Of a stretch of DNA of 64,000 nucleotides, positions 37,147-46,769 are shown piece after piece (within the stretch, counting starts at the first letter, position 1; each line of letters begins with the position of its first letter). The translations under genes and the position numbers were made by a program. The notes under the pieces were generated by a model. The model made no database searches and had not been told where the DNA came from. It saw nothing but the letters and a program-made list of their open reading frames with translations. Origin of the DNA: Actinoplanes auranticolor (GTDB lineage: Bacteria > Actinomycetota > Actinomycetes > Mycobacteriales > Micromonosporaceae); assembly GCF_018332655.1 (NCBI RefSeq), contig NZ_BOQL01000002.1:1-64000 (forward strand). The letters run 5' to 3'.

Positions 37147-37521
37147 TCACGACGGCAGCGCCGCCAGTTCCTCGGGCGTGAGGATGCGGCTGCGGATCAG
37201 GAAGCGCACCCCCTCGGGCGCCTCCAGACTGAAGCCGCTGCCCCGGCCCGGCACCACGTCCACCGTGAGGTGGGTGTGCCGCCAGGCCTCGAACTGCGAC
37301 GTGCTCATCCAGAAGGACACCGGCTCGGCCACCCCCTCGATGTGCAGCTCCTCGAGCAGCACATCACTCCCGCCGGTCCGGAACTCCCCCTCCGGGTAAC
37401 ACATCGGGGCGCTGCCGTCGCAGCAGCCGCCGGACTGATGGAACATCAGCGGGCCGTGCTGTCCCCGCAGCGACCGGATCAGGTCGGCCGCCGCGGGCGT
37501 CACGTCTACTCGGGCTCCCAT
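37147..37521 (-). CDS. DUF779 protein associated with aldehyde dehydrogenase
   Basis: 124 residues, a full DUF779. Conserved Cys-rich patch FHQSGGCCDGSAPMCYPEGEF (three Cys, possible metal or redox site) and an FEAWRHTHLTVDVVPG segment. These genes regularly follow an acetaldehyde-type aldehyde dehydrogenase, here 3 nt after its stop, so translation is coupled. Function unknown; a cofactor or redox helper role for the dehydrogenase is inference. Confidence 0.9.
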   Translation of the reverse strand: MGARVDVTPAAADLIRSLRGQHGPLMFHQSGGCCDGSAPMCYPEGEFRTGGSDVLLEELHIEGVAEPVSFWMSTSQFEAWRHTHLTVDVVPGRGSGFSLEAPEGVRFLIRSRILTPEELAALPS

Positions 37522-37524
37522 GGC

Positions 37525-39048
<1,524 letters not shown>

Positions 39049-39087
39049 GCGCGTGTCCTCCGTACCTGGTTCGGATACGAAGTGACG

Positions 39088-40359
39088 CTAGTTACGCCGA
39101 CGTTGCACAGAGGTTGCAAGACCGTATTCAAGTGCGAGCTGGGCGATCCGCTCCACCGCCAGCGGCAGAGCCGGCGAACGGGGTGGCAGGGCGGCGGCGT
39201 AGGCCTCCCACATCCCGAGGTCGTCGGTGCCCCAGGGTTCGCCCAGCCAGGTCTGCACCAGGCGCGGGTCGCCGGAGCTCAGCACCGCCGCGCGCAGGCG
39301 GGAGTCGACCAGCCGGCGGAGCCGGGCCACCCCGGGGGCGTCCGAGGAGGGCAGCAGCGGACCGGTGTAGGCGGCCAGCGCGTCCGCGACCAGTCCGCGC
39401 TCCAGCAGCCGGGTCACCGTCAGGAAGTCGGCGTCGACCTCGGCCCGGAGCCGGTAGGGCCGCGAGTCCAGCAGCTCGGGCCCCAGGATGCGGCGCAGCC
39501 GGGAGAGCTCGGCGCGGACGGTCACCGGATTGGCGTCGTCGGCATAGAGGTCGAAACCGAGCTGATCACCGGTGCGCCCCTCGGGGTGCACCAGCAACAG
39601 CACGAGCAGCTCGGAGTGCCGGCGACCGAGTCGCAGCCGCTTGCCGCCGATCGACAGCACGGCGTCCTCCCGCCCCAGCACCGACACCGTGGCACCACGG
39701 GCCGGTTGCGCCCCCAGGTAGGCCTCGGCGGCCAGCGCGGTCGCCCGGACCAGGGCCAGGCTGTGCGGGTTGGCCAGGTGGTCGCCGCCGGTCACGTCGA
39801 TCGCGCCCAGCAGCCGGCCGGTCGCCGGGTCGTGGATCGGCGCGGCGGCGCAGGTCCAGCGCTGGACGCCGCGGCTGAAGTGCTCGGTGGCGAAGATCTG
39901 CAACGGGTGGTCGACGGCGAGCGCGGTGCCGGGCGCGTTGGTGCCGGCGTGCGCCTCGTCCCAGCGGGCACCGGGGACGAAGTTCATCGACTCGGCGCCA
40001 CGCAGCACCGACGCGGTGCCCTCGACCCAGAGCAGCCGCCCGTGCGCGTCGCAGACGGCCATCAGGTGGTCGCCGTCGTCGGCCAGCCCGCCGAGCAGGT
40101 CCCGGAAGATCGGCAGCACCCGGGCCAGCGGGTGCGCGGCCCGGTACGCCTCCAGGTCGCCGTCGCTGAGCTCGATCGGTGCGGTGCTGTCCGGGCTGAC
40201 CAGCGCTCCGGCCGAGCGCCGCCAGGACGCGGCGACCACATCGCGCACCTGGGTCACCGGTTGTTCACCGGTCACGAACCGCTCGTGGGCCCGGCCCACC
40301 TGGGTGATCCGTTCCGCGGGGTCGGTGCCGAGGGTGAGCGCGAGCCACGGGTTGGACAT
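39088..40359 (-). CDS. GAF-domain transcriptional regulator, likely activator of the ALDH module
   Basis: 423 residues. The N-terminal part contains a GAF-type sensor (about 70-190, LMAVCDAHGRLLWVEGTASV to LLGAIDVTGGDHLANP), as in AcoR-type regulators. No AAA+ domain follows; instead there is a winged helix (about 210-295, LRLGRRHSELLVLLLVHP and AELSRLRRILGPELL) of the OmpR/SARP kind, so it works with a sigma-70-type promoter. ATG 40359 has GGAGG 5 nt upstream. It directly precedes the aldehyde dehydrogenase gene on the same strand. Confidence 0.88.
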   Translation of the reverse strand: MSNPWLALTLGTDPAERITQVGRAHERFVTGEQPVTQVRDVVAASWRRSAGALVSPDSTAPIELSDGDLEAYRAAHPLARVLPIFRDLLGGLADDGDHLMAVCDAHGRLLWVEGTASVLRGAESMNFVPGARWDEAHAGTNAPGTALAVDHPLQIFATEHFSRGVQRWTCAAAPIHDPATGRLLGAIDVTGGDHLANPHSLALVRATALAAEAYLGAQPARGATVSVLGREDAVLSIGGKRLRLGRRHSELLVLLLVHPEGRTGDQLGFDLYADDANPVTVRAELSRLRRILGPELLDSRPYRLRAEVDADFLTVTRLLERGLVADALAAYTGPLLPSSDAPGVARLRRLVDSRLRAAVLSSGDPRLVQTWLGEPWGTDDLGMWEAYAAALPPRSPALPLAVERIAQLALEYGLATSVQRRRN

Positions 40360-40431
40360 GCGCACCTCCAGTCCCGTCCATCGTGACCCGCATCACGCCC
40401 TACGACAACCACCTGTTCAGCGGGGCCATGA

Positions 40432-41577
40432 TCAGCCGTCGACCCGGGGTGCGGCCCGGCCCAGCAGCAGGGTGTCGAGCGCGGCCGGCAGCCCGGTGCC
40501 GAGCAGCCACTCGCCGGTCTCGTCGATCAGGAACACCCGCCGTCCCGGGTCGATGGCCAGCAGACCCTCGTAGCCGGCGGTGCCCAGCGGGAAGAGCGGC
40601 GCGCCGACCCGGCGCGCCACCCGGCCCAGCGTGTCGGCGGTGTCGGCGGCCCAGCCCGGATCGATGTGGAAGGGCGCGGTCCGCACCGAGCGGCCGGGCA
40701 CCTGCACCGAGGATTCCGCCCCGAGATACCGCTGCAACGCCTCGACCGCCGCCGGGGAGACCGTGTGCTCGTGCTCGGCCCCGCGGACCGCCCGCACCTG
40801 CTCGATCCGTTCGGCCACGCGCTCCTTCGCCGGGGCCGGACGGCCGTGCAGCCGGCGCCGCGCGAGCAGGCGCTGCCAGGCCGACTCCCCCGTCTTGCCA
40901 CCGGGCCGATCGGACGGCCACAGCGGGCGGTAGCCGAGGACCTCCGTACAGGTCGCGCACGGACCGCCGTTGGCATGGCCCTGACGGGGGTCGGCCGGCT
41001 CGCGCACCCGCCACAGCCGGACGTACTCGGCCACGTCGGCCGGGCCGTTGACGAGCTCGGAGAAAGCCACCAGCTCCGGATGCCACTCGGCGCCGCGGAC
41101 CCGGGCCCGGGCCGGTACGGCGTCGAGCCGCGCCCGCACGAGCGGATGCAACACCGGCGGCTCCGCGGTACGGACACTGCTCGCGTGCACGGTCGTGGAG
41201 GACTCCAGCGAGACCGCCGCGATCGCCCCCGGCACCTCGACCTCGGTTCCACCGAAGCCGGGTCGAGGCGGCACCCCCCGCTCGTAGACGAGCTGCGCGC
41301 GGTACTGCTCGTCCAGGTAGGCCGGATTGGCGAAGCTCACGACCCGGCCGGTGACCTTGTCGACGAACGTCGTGTAGCCCGCGCCGCTGCCGGGCGCCTG
41401 CACCGCCCAGCCGAGCTCCTCCTCGTCCAGCACCACCTGTGCGGGCTCGCACCCGGCGCGCTCCGCCCAGCGCAGCGCGATGCGTTCGAGCACATGCGGC
41501 GGCAGGTCACGCGGGTCCGCCGGAGCGTCGCGGCGCTGCAAGGTCACACCGCTGGGCAGCACCAGCTGCATAGTCAT
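40432..41577 (-). CDS. YwqJ-like deaminase / SUKH-3 fusion protein
   Basis: 381 residues. The middle part (about 125-235) carries a deaminase-like zinc pattern: GAEWHPEL (Glu164, His166) and GGPCATC (Cys207, Cys210), as in YwqJ-related putative deaminases. The last ~100 residues (GAPLFPLGTAGYEGLLAID to LPAALDTLLLG) match SUKH-3, a superfamily best known as immunity proteins of polymorphic toxins. The N-terminal 110 residues have a repeat of GYTTFVDKVTGRVVSFANP type also seen in such proteins. Actinobacteria carry many standalone copies of this kind with unknown role. No secretion signal or partner toxin is next to it. GGAGG lies 4 nt before the ATG. Confidence 0.72.
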   Translation of the reverse strand: MTMQLVLPSGVTLQRRDAPADPRDLPPHVLERIALRWAERAGCEPAQVVLDEEELGWAVQAPGSGAGYTTFVDKVTGRVVSFANPAYLDEQYRAQLVYERGVPPRPGFGGTEVEVPGAIAAVSLESSTTVHASSVRTAEPPVLHPLVRARLDAVPARARVRGAEWHPELVAFSELVNGPADVAEYVRLWRVREPADPRQGHANGGPCATCTEVLGYRPLWPSDRPGGKTGESAWQRLLARRRLHGRPAPAKERVAERIEQVRAVRGAEHEHTVSPAAVEALQRYLGAESSVQVPGRSVRTAPFHIDPGWAADTADTLGRVARRVGAPLFPLGTAGYEGLLAIDPGRRVFLIDETGEWLLGTGLPAALDTLLLGRAAPRVDG

Positions 41578-41622
41578 CGATCCTCCCGGGCCGAGCGCCG
41601 ACCATACCGGCGGGTGGCGACA

Positions 41623-41628
41623 TAGGCT
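41623..41628 (+). promoter_or_regulatory. -10-like hexamer for the 41635 ALDH gene (leaderless)
   Basis: TAGGCT, then GACCGG, then GTG at 41635. It shares TAGGCTGAC with the site at 45838, and TAGGCT with the fbiC site at 49471. Confidence 0.5.
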
Positions 41629-41634
41629 GACCGG

Positions 41635-43071
41635 GTGGACACCACAGCGTTCTATGTCGCGGGCGAAGCAGCGCACGGTGACGGCGAAGTGACAGTGACG
41701 CACCCGTACGACGGACGCCCGGTCGGACGGACCACCTGGGCCACGCCGGCGCAGGTCGAGGCCGCAGTCGCGGCGGCGGCCGAGGTCGCCGGCCGGGCCG
41801 CGGCCCTTCCCGCGCACGTGCGCGCGACCGCCCTCGACCACGTCTCGCGCCGCCTCGCCGAACGCCGCGAGGAGATCGCCGCACTGATCACCGCCGAGAA
41901 CGGCAAGCCGCTGAAATGGGCCCGGCTGGAAGCCGACCGGGCCGTGTCGGTCTTCCGGTGGGCGGCCGAGGAGGCCCGCCGGTTCACCGGCGACCTGCAG
42001 CGCCTCGACACCGACACCGGCGGTGTGGGCCGGCTCGCCCTGGTCAAGCGCGTGCCGCGCGGGCCCGTGCTGGGCATCTCCCCGTTCAACTTCCCGCTCA
42101 ACCTGGTCGCCCACAAGATCGCCCCGGCCATCGCGGTCGGCGCGCCGATCGTGCTCAAGCCTGCGCCCGCGACCCCGCTCACCGCACTGCTGCTCGGGGA
42201 GCTGCTGGCCGAGACCGAGCTGCCGGCCGGCCTGTTCTCGGTGCTGCCGATCCCGAACGACCGCGCCGCGGCCCTGGTGGCGGATCCGCGCCTGCCGATC
42301 GTGTCGTTCACCGGATCCGGCCCGGTCGGTGCGCAGATCCGCCGGTCCGCGCCGGAGAAGCACGTGACGCTCGAGCTGGGTGGCAACGCGGCGGTCCTGC
42401 TCTGCGGCGACTACGACAGCGACGCCGATCTGAGCTGGGCGGCGCAGCGGGTGGCGACCTTCGGCACGTACCAGGCGGGCCAGAGCTGCATCGCCGTCCA
42501 GCGGGTCTACGTGCACGCCGGGCTCACCGGCTTCCTTCCCCGGCTGCTCGACGCCGTGAGCGCACTGCGCACCGGTGACCCGCAGGACCCGGCGGTCGAG
42601 GTCGGACCGATGATCAGCGAGGACGCGGCGAAACGCGTCGAGGAGTGGGTCGACGAGGCGGTGGCGGCGGGCGCGACCGTGGCCGTGGGCGGCAAGCGCG
42701 ACGGTGCGACGTACCCGCCGACGGTGCTGACCGGCGTCCCGGCCGGCGCCAAGGTGATCACCGAGGAGATCTTCGGCCCGGTGCTGGTGGTGGCCGAGGT
42801 CGCGGACGACGCCGCCGGGTTCGCGGCGATCAACGACTCAGCGTACGGCCTGCAGGCGGGCATCTTCACCCACAGCATCCAGACGGCGTTCGCGGCGCAC
42901 CGGGATCTCCAGGTCGGCGGCGTGATCGTGGGCGACGTGCCGTCCTACCGGGCGGACCAGATGCCGTACGGCGGGGTGAAGGGCAGCGGGGTGGGCCGGG
43001 AGGGTGTGGCCAGCGCGATGGACGACTACACCGAGCCGCGCGTCATGGTGCTGACCGGCATCGCCCTCTAG
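41635..43071 (+). CDS. aldehyde dehydrogenase family protein
   Basis: 478 residues. Complete ALDH: ISPFNFPLNLVAHKIAPAI, FTGSGPVGAQIR (NAD(P) site), LELGGNAAVLL (Glu), QAGQSCIAVQRVYV (catalytic Cys), MPYGGVKGSGVGREG. The motif set is close to phosphonoacetaldehyde, glyceraldehyde-3-phosphate (non-phosphorylating) and lactaldehyde dehydrogenases, so the substrate is not settled. It is divergent from the deaminase-SUKH gene. Its stop TAG shares the palindrome CTAG with the convergent GNAT stop (43068-43071). Confidence 0.92.
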   Translation: MDTTAFYVAGEAAHGDGEVTVTHPYDGRPVGRTTWATPAQVEAAVAAAAEVAGRAAALPAHVRATALDHVSRRLAERREEIAALITAENGKPLKWARLEADRAVSVFRWAAEEARRFTGDLQRLDTDTGGVGRLALVKRVPRGPVLGISPFNFPLNLVAHKIAPAIAVGAPIVLKPAPATPLTALLLGELLAETELPAGLFSVLPIPNDRAAALVADPRLPIVSFTGSGPVGAQIRRSAPEKHVTLELGGNAAVLLCGDYDSDADLSWAAQRVATFGTYQAGQSCIAVQRVYVHAGLTGFLPRLLDAVSALRTGDPQDPAVEVGPMISEDAAKRVEEWVDEAVAAGATVAVGGKRDGATYPPTVLTGVPAGAKVITEEIFGPVLVVAEVADDAAGFAAINDSAYGLQAGIFTHSIQTAFAAHRDLQVGGVIVGDVPSYRADQMPYGGVKGSGVGREGVASAMDDYTEPRVMVLTGIAL

Positions 43072-43586
43072 ACCGCCACCGGCGGGTCCGTACGCAGGCG
43101 GCTGTAGAGCAGCCCGTCACGCCACTGGCCCGCCCGGAACTCCGCCGCCCGGACCGTGCCTTCGAGCTGGAAGCCGGCCTTGACCAGCGACCTCTGCTCG
43201 GCCACGTTCTCCGGCTGGGTGCCCGCCTGGATGCGCTGGGCCGGGGTGTGCCGGAAGAGGTAGTCGCAGAGCAGGGCCTGGGCACGCCAGCCGAGCCCGC
43301 GGCCGCGCCGCTCAGGGAGCAGCACGATGCCGATCTCCCAGTAGCTCGCCGCGCCGCCGTACCGGCCCTCGGACCAGGTGACGAAGCCGGCCGCCTGTTC
43401 CTCGGTCGTGACGATGAGCCGCCCGTTGTCGGTACCGAGATAACCGTCCAGGGCGAAGCGGCGGTCCTGGGCCCGCGGGTCGCGGAAGCCGAACCAGTCG
43501 TTGCCGATCAGCCCCGGTTCGACGGCGAACCGCCGCAACATCGGCAGGTCCGCTTCGGTCACCGGGCGCAGGTCGAGATCTGTCAT
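43068..43586 (-). CDS. GNAT-family N-acetyltransferase
   Basis: 172 residues, RimJ/RimL-like. LDLRPVTEADLPMLRRF start, acetyl-CoA loop ERRGRGLGWRAQALLCDYLF, NVAEQRSLVKAGFQLEGTVR end. An ATG at 43604 would add six residues and neither start has a clear Shine-Dalgarno. Antisense overlap of 4 nt with the ALDH gene. Substrate unknown. Confidence 0.85.
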   Translation of the reverse strand: MTDLDLRPVTEADLPMLRRFAVEPGLIGNDWFGFRDPRAQDRRFALDGYLGTDNGRLIVTTEEQAAGFVTWSEGRYGGAASYWEIGIVLLPERRGRGLGWRAQALLCDYLFRHTPAQRIQAGTQPENVAEQRSLVKAGFQLEGTVRAAEFRAGQWRDGLLYSRLRTDPPVAV

Positions 43587-43700
43587 CCACACAGGATCGT
43601 CCATCCGGGCAATGACGGTCGTCTTTCGGGCAACCGGCGATCCGTGCCCGCGTCGCGCGCGTACCCCGGTGCGACACACCAATCGGAGGAGATCACTGCC

Positions 43701-44255
43701 ATGCCCCGTACCCGAACGCGCGTCCGTGCCGTCACCCTGACCGCCGCCGCCACCATGCTGGTGGCCGTCGGCGCGGTCAGCTACAACGCTTCCGCCGCCG
43801 AGCTCGCCGGCGGGCCCCGGCCCCGGCCGGTCGCCTCGCCGTCGGTGATCGATCCTCCCGCCGGCGCGGTGCGGCTCGGCAGCTACCGGGTCACCCGGGG
43901 CACCCAGACCTACACCTGCACCGGCGGTGTCTTCACCGGGGCCTCGGTGCCCGAGGCCAAACTGGCCGGCCCCGGCGGCCTGCTGCACCACTTCAAGGGC
44001 CCGAGCTGGCAGTCCGTGCGCGACGGTTCCCTGGTGACGGCGACGAAGACGGCGGAGCGGGCGCGCACCGGCACGATCGCGGAGCTGCTGCTCACGATCA
44101 ACAGCCACAGCGGCGCGACCGACGGGCTGCTGGCCGGGGCCACCCACATCCAGCGGCTCTACACCTCGGGCGGCGTGGCTCCGGCCGGCGCCTGCACCGA
44201 CGGCACGACCAAGGCGGTCCCCTACGGCGCCCTGTACGTGTTCTGGCGCAAGTGA
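43701..44255 (+). CDS. secreted DUF3455 protein
   Basis: 184 residues. A signal peptide (basic start, TLTAAATMLVAVGAVSYNASA, cut near AAE) and one DUF3455 domain (about 50-184) with LGSYRVTRGTQTYTCTGGVF, LLHHFKGPSWQSVRDGSLVTA and a C-terminal Y-F-W end. Family function unknown; members are exported in bacteria and fungi. GGAGGAG lies 10 nt before the ATG. Confidence 0.85.
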   Translation: MPRTRTRVRAVTLTAAATMLVAVGAVSYNASAAELAGGPRPRPVASPSVIDPPAGAVRLGSYRVTRGTQTYTCTGGVFTGASVPEAKLAGPGGLLHHFKGPSWQSVRDGSLVTATKTAERARTGTIAELLLTINSHSGATDGLLAGATHIQRLYTSGGVAPAGACTDGTTKAVPYGALYVFWRK

Positions 44256-44272
44256 CCCGGTGAACCGTGGAT

Positions 44273-44307
44273 CCGGCCGGGGGCGTTGCCCCTTCGTCAC
44301 CGGCCGG
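44273..44307 (+). terminator. hairpin after the DUF3455 gene
   Basis: CCGGCCGG (44273-44280) and CCGGCCGG (44300-44307) can pair around an inner GGGGC-GTT-GCCCC hairpin. No U-tract. Confidence 0.4.
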
Positions 44308-44421
44308 ACCGGTCGTCTCCCCGATGAGTGCCAGCCCTGCGGGGGACCGAACCTCGCGGCAGCGCACGGGACCATATCTGCTCCGTCCTCGTTGGTGACT
44401 GACGGACGGAGCTCGTCTGCG

Positions 44422-45328
44422 ATGCGTACCCCCAAGGTGTTGCTGCTCGGCCTCACGCTGAGCGTCCTGGCCGGCTGCGGCCCGGCCCTGGCCGCCGAGA
44501 GGGACCCGCCCCGGGTCAGCGCCACCCCGGCCACCTCGGCCGCCCCGGCGCCGTCGCGGTCCACCGCCGGGGCCGCGGCGCAGACTCCGACGAAGCCGGC
44601 CCGGCATGAGCCGGCGAAGCCCGCTGCGGTCCCCGTCAAGGGCCCGGCCCCCTCGCGGAAGAAGCCGCCGAAGCGCGTCCCGGCCCACGCCGGCGGGCCG
44701 GCCGGCAGCCTGATGCGCACCGGCGGGGCCGGTGTGGCGCTGACCTTCGACGACGGGCCCGACCCCGGGCAGACGCCGCGGATGCTGGACCTGCTCGAGC
44801 AGAAGCGGGTCAAGGCCACCTTCTGCGTGGTCGGGCAGAACGTCGCGGCGTACCCCGGGGCTGGTCCGGCGGATCGCCGCCGAGGGCCACACCCTGTGCA
44901 TCCACACCTGGCGGCACAGCCTGACGCTGGGCCGGAAGAAGCCCGCGGTGATCCGGGCGGATCTGCAGCGCACCAACGACGCCATCCGGCGGGCCGTGCC
45001 GGGGGCGCGGATCAGCTACCTGCGGGCGCCGGGCGGGCACTTCACGCCGGCCTTCGTGGCGGTCGCCGCCGAGCTGGGCATGACGTCGATCTACTGGCAG
45101 GTGGACCCGCGCGACTGGGAGCACCCGGGCGGCGAGTCGGCCGCGGCGCACCGGGCCAAGATCGTGCACGCGGTCAAGAAGCACGTGGGCAAGGGGGCGA
45201 TCGTGCTGTCCCACGACTACGGGCAGCCGGCCACCATCGCGGCGTACCGGGAGCTGATCCCGTGGTTGCAGCAGCGCTACCGGCTCGTCGCGCTGCCCGG
45301 CCGGGGCCTCAGTGCGAGGGCGGGATGA
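44422..45328 (+). pseudogene. NodB polysaccharide deacetylase lipoprotein, broken by a 1-nt insertion
   Basis: The first part (ATG 44422 onward) has a lipoprotein signal (VLLLGLTLSVLAGCG), a Pro/Ala/Lys linker, and the start of a NodB domain: VALTFDDGPDPGQTP and KATFCVVGQNVAAYPG. The rest continues in another frame: GHTLCIHTWRHSLTLG, SYLRAPGGHFTP, WQVDPRDWEHPGG, IVLSHDYGQP. The switch is at 44857-44860 in TACCCCGGGGCTGG; removing one G restores an uninterrupted deacetylase of about 300 residues. The metal-binding Asp, His and Arg motifs are all present in the restored protein. It would deacetylate peptidoglycan or another surface glycan. The 3' end overlaps the convergent DUF3499 gene by 20 nt. 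Confidence 0.82.
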
Positions 45329-45674
45329 CGCGCAGGTGGCCGCGGCGGCCGGTCTGGTGGCCCGGCAGGTTGTCGTGCTCCTCCGGACGCGGCGGCGGCG
45401 CCGGGCGGGCCGCCTCGCGGACGGCGTCCGCGAGCGCGACCAGGTCGTCGGTGGTGGGCGGCGGCGGGGCGAAGTCACCGTCGTGGCGCACCAGCTCCCA
45501 CCCGCGCGGGGCGGTCAGGCTGCGGGCGTGCGGCTCACACAGGTCGTACGTGTGCGGCTCGGCGAACGCGGCCAGCGGGCCGACCACCGCGGTGGAGTCG
45601 CTGTAGACGTAGGTCAGAGTGGCGACCGCCTGTCGGGGACAGCCGTTCCGGGAGCAGCGCCGTGGTGACCTCAC
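45309..45674 (-). CDS. DUF3499 protein (Rv3258c type)
   Basis: 121 residues. A small zinc-ribbon-like N-terminal half, CSRNGCPRQAVATLTYVY then AEPHTYDLCEPHA, giving Cys and His pairs that probably hold zinc. The Pro-rich tail is variable. It sits in the conserved block with a zincin-like gene and whiB, as in mycobacteria (Rv3258c-Rv3260c). Function unknown. The start is GTG without a Shine-Dalgarno; a TAACGT box lies 6 nt upstream. Confidence 0.88.
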   Translation of the reverse strand: MRSPRRCSRNGCPRQAVATLTYVYSDSTAVVGPLAAFAEPHTYDLCEPHARSLTAPRGWELVRHDGDFAPPPPTTDDLVALADAVREAARPAPPPRPEEHDNLPGHQTGRRGHLRVIPPSH

Positions 45675-45680
45675 GGCGGC

Positions 45681-45686
45681 ACGTTA
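45681..45686 (-). promoter_or_regulatory. -10-like hexamer for the DUF3499 gene (leaderless)
   Basis: TAACGT ends 6 nt before GTG 45674, in the 175-bp divergent region shared with the zincin-like gene. Confidence 0.45.
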
Positions 45687-45837
45687 TCTCCCCGCGGCGG
45701 CCGGTAGCCGCGACACGCCGACCCACCATGCATCACGATTTCGACATGGCGCACCGACACGCCGTCCCAATGGGACGAATTCCCGGGGACGAAACGCGGT
45801 GGACACGGCCTGACCACGGACGACGGCCGGTGCGGGC

Positions 45838-45843
45838 TAGGCT
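45838..45843 (+). promoter_or_regulatory. -10-like hexamer for the zincin-like gene (leaderless)
   Basis: TAGGCT, then GACGAC, then GTG at 45850. The predicted +1 is the G of the GTG. Confidence 0.5.
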
Positions 45844-45849
45844 GACGAC

Positions 45850-46335
45850 GTGACTACCAGCCCCGACCGCCGCCGGTCCGGTGCCGATCCCGGCCGGTCG
45901 CCCCGCGCCGCCGGACCCGGCCGGCCCGCCCGCCGCGACCGCCACGGGCGTGGGCTCCGCGGCCGGCTCGTGCCGGCGACGGTGCCGCTCGCCCGGACCA
46001 AGGCGGAGATCTTCGACGATCTCGTCCTGGACACGGTCGAGGGCCTCGAACGGCGTTATGCCAAGGAGCTCGCCGGCGTCGAGTTCGCCGTCGAGGACGT
46101 GCCCCCGGATCTGAACGTCTACGACTCCGACGTGCTCGAGGACGGCGAGGTGCCCCTGGCCCGCTTGCTGCCGGGCCGGCCCGGACGCCAGGAACTGCCC
46201 CCGCGGATCGTGCTCTACCGGCGACCGCTGGAGTTCCGGGCGATGGACCGTGAGGACCTCGCCGACCTCGTGCATGACGTGATCATCGAGCAGGTCGCCA
46301 ACCTGCTGGGTGTGGACCCGGACGAACTTTCCTGA
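45850..46335 (+). CDS. metallopeptidase-family (zincin-like) protein, Rv3259 type
   Basis: 161 residues. The first ~45 are Arg/Pro/Gly-rich; then comes the compact zincin-like domain of the DUF1025 type (FDDLVLDTVEGLERRYAKEL, VEFAVEDVPP, PPRIVLYRRPLEF). Active members have HExxH near the C-terminus. Here that site reads LVHDVIIEQVANLLG, with Glu to Asp and the second His missing, so catalysis is unlikely. The same loss is usual in actinobacterial members next to DUF3499 and whiB. Role unknown, possibly structural or regulatory. Confidence 0.85.
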   Translation: MTTSPDRRRSGADPGRSPRAAGPGRPARRDRHGRGLRGRLVPATVPLARTKAEIFDDLVLDTVEGLERRYAKELAGVEFAVEDVPPDLNVYDSDVLEDGEVPLARLLPGRPGRQELPPRIVLYRRPLEFRAMDREDLADLVHDVIIEQVANLLGVDPDELS

Positions 46336-46379
46336 CCACTTGCTCTGGACGGCCCCCCGGCGTCCGCAGCAGAAGCGGG

Positions 46380-46637
46380 TCAGGCCACGCGGCGCTTGAG
46401 CTTGCGGCGTTCCCGTTCGCTCAGCCCGCCCCAGATTCCGAAGCGCTCATCGTGACCGAGCGCGTACTCCAAGCATTCCGCCTTGACGTCGCACCGGCCG
46501 CAGATCCGCTTCGCCTCGCGCGTCGAACCGCCCTTCTCCGGGAAGAAAGCCTCTGGATCGGTCTGCGAGCACAGGGCCCGCTCCTGCCACTCGGGCGCGT
46601 CCCCGAGCAGGTCCACCCCTTCAACCTGCGCTTCCAT
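46380..46637 (-). CDS. whiB: WhiB-family Fe-S transcription factor (WhiB/WhiB2 type)
   Basis: 85 residues. Four cluster-binding Cys (23, 46, 49, 55) in C-x22-C-x2-C-x5-C, and the GIWGG turn with ERRKLKRR basic tail for DNA binding. FFPEKGGSTREAKRIC and ALGHDERFGIWGG are nearly identical to WhiB2/WhmD. Together with the manA-manB-fbiA surroundings this makes it the orthologue of Streptomyces whiB and mycobacterial whiB2, which control septation together with WhiA. ATG 46637 has AGGAGG 8 nt upstream. The longer frame is not supported. A 313-bp non-coding region lies upstream. Confidence 0.95.
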   Translation of the reverse strand: MEAQVEGVDLLGDAPEWQERALCSQTDPEAFFPEKGGSTREAKRICGRCDVKAECLEYALGHDERFGIWGGLSERERRKLKRRVA

Positions 46638-46755
46638 CGGCGTGCCTCCTTTTCCGCGCCGGCAGCGATGCCTGCGCTGACCCCCCACGCACGCGGCGTG
46701 TTTCTTGCGGGAAATACGCGGTTCGCGACGCGCCTTTCCCACAACCCCACCGAAA

Positions 46756-46769
46756 TTACACGCGTGTAA
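46756..46769. promoter_or_regulatory. 14-bp perfect palindrome in the whiB upstream region
   Basis: TTACACGCGTGTAA, 119-132 nt upstream of whiB. The arms fit the BldD half-sites TNACNC and GNGTNA, but with a 2-nt instead of a 1-nt centre. BldD is known to bind whiB promoters in Streptomyces. The rest of the gap 46638-46950 shows no gene or other clear signal. Confidence 0.5.

Noticed and set aside
41578..42516. Upstream extension of the deaminase-SUKH frame
   Set aside because: It is antisense to the ALDH gene and lacks any motif. A good Shine-Dalgarno supports the start at 41577.
43587..44819. Long minus-strand open frame continuing upstream of the GNAT gene
   Set aside because: It overlaps the DUF3455 and deacetylase genes on the other strand. 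Its sequence has the low-complexity look of an antisense frame.
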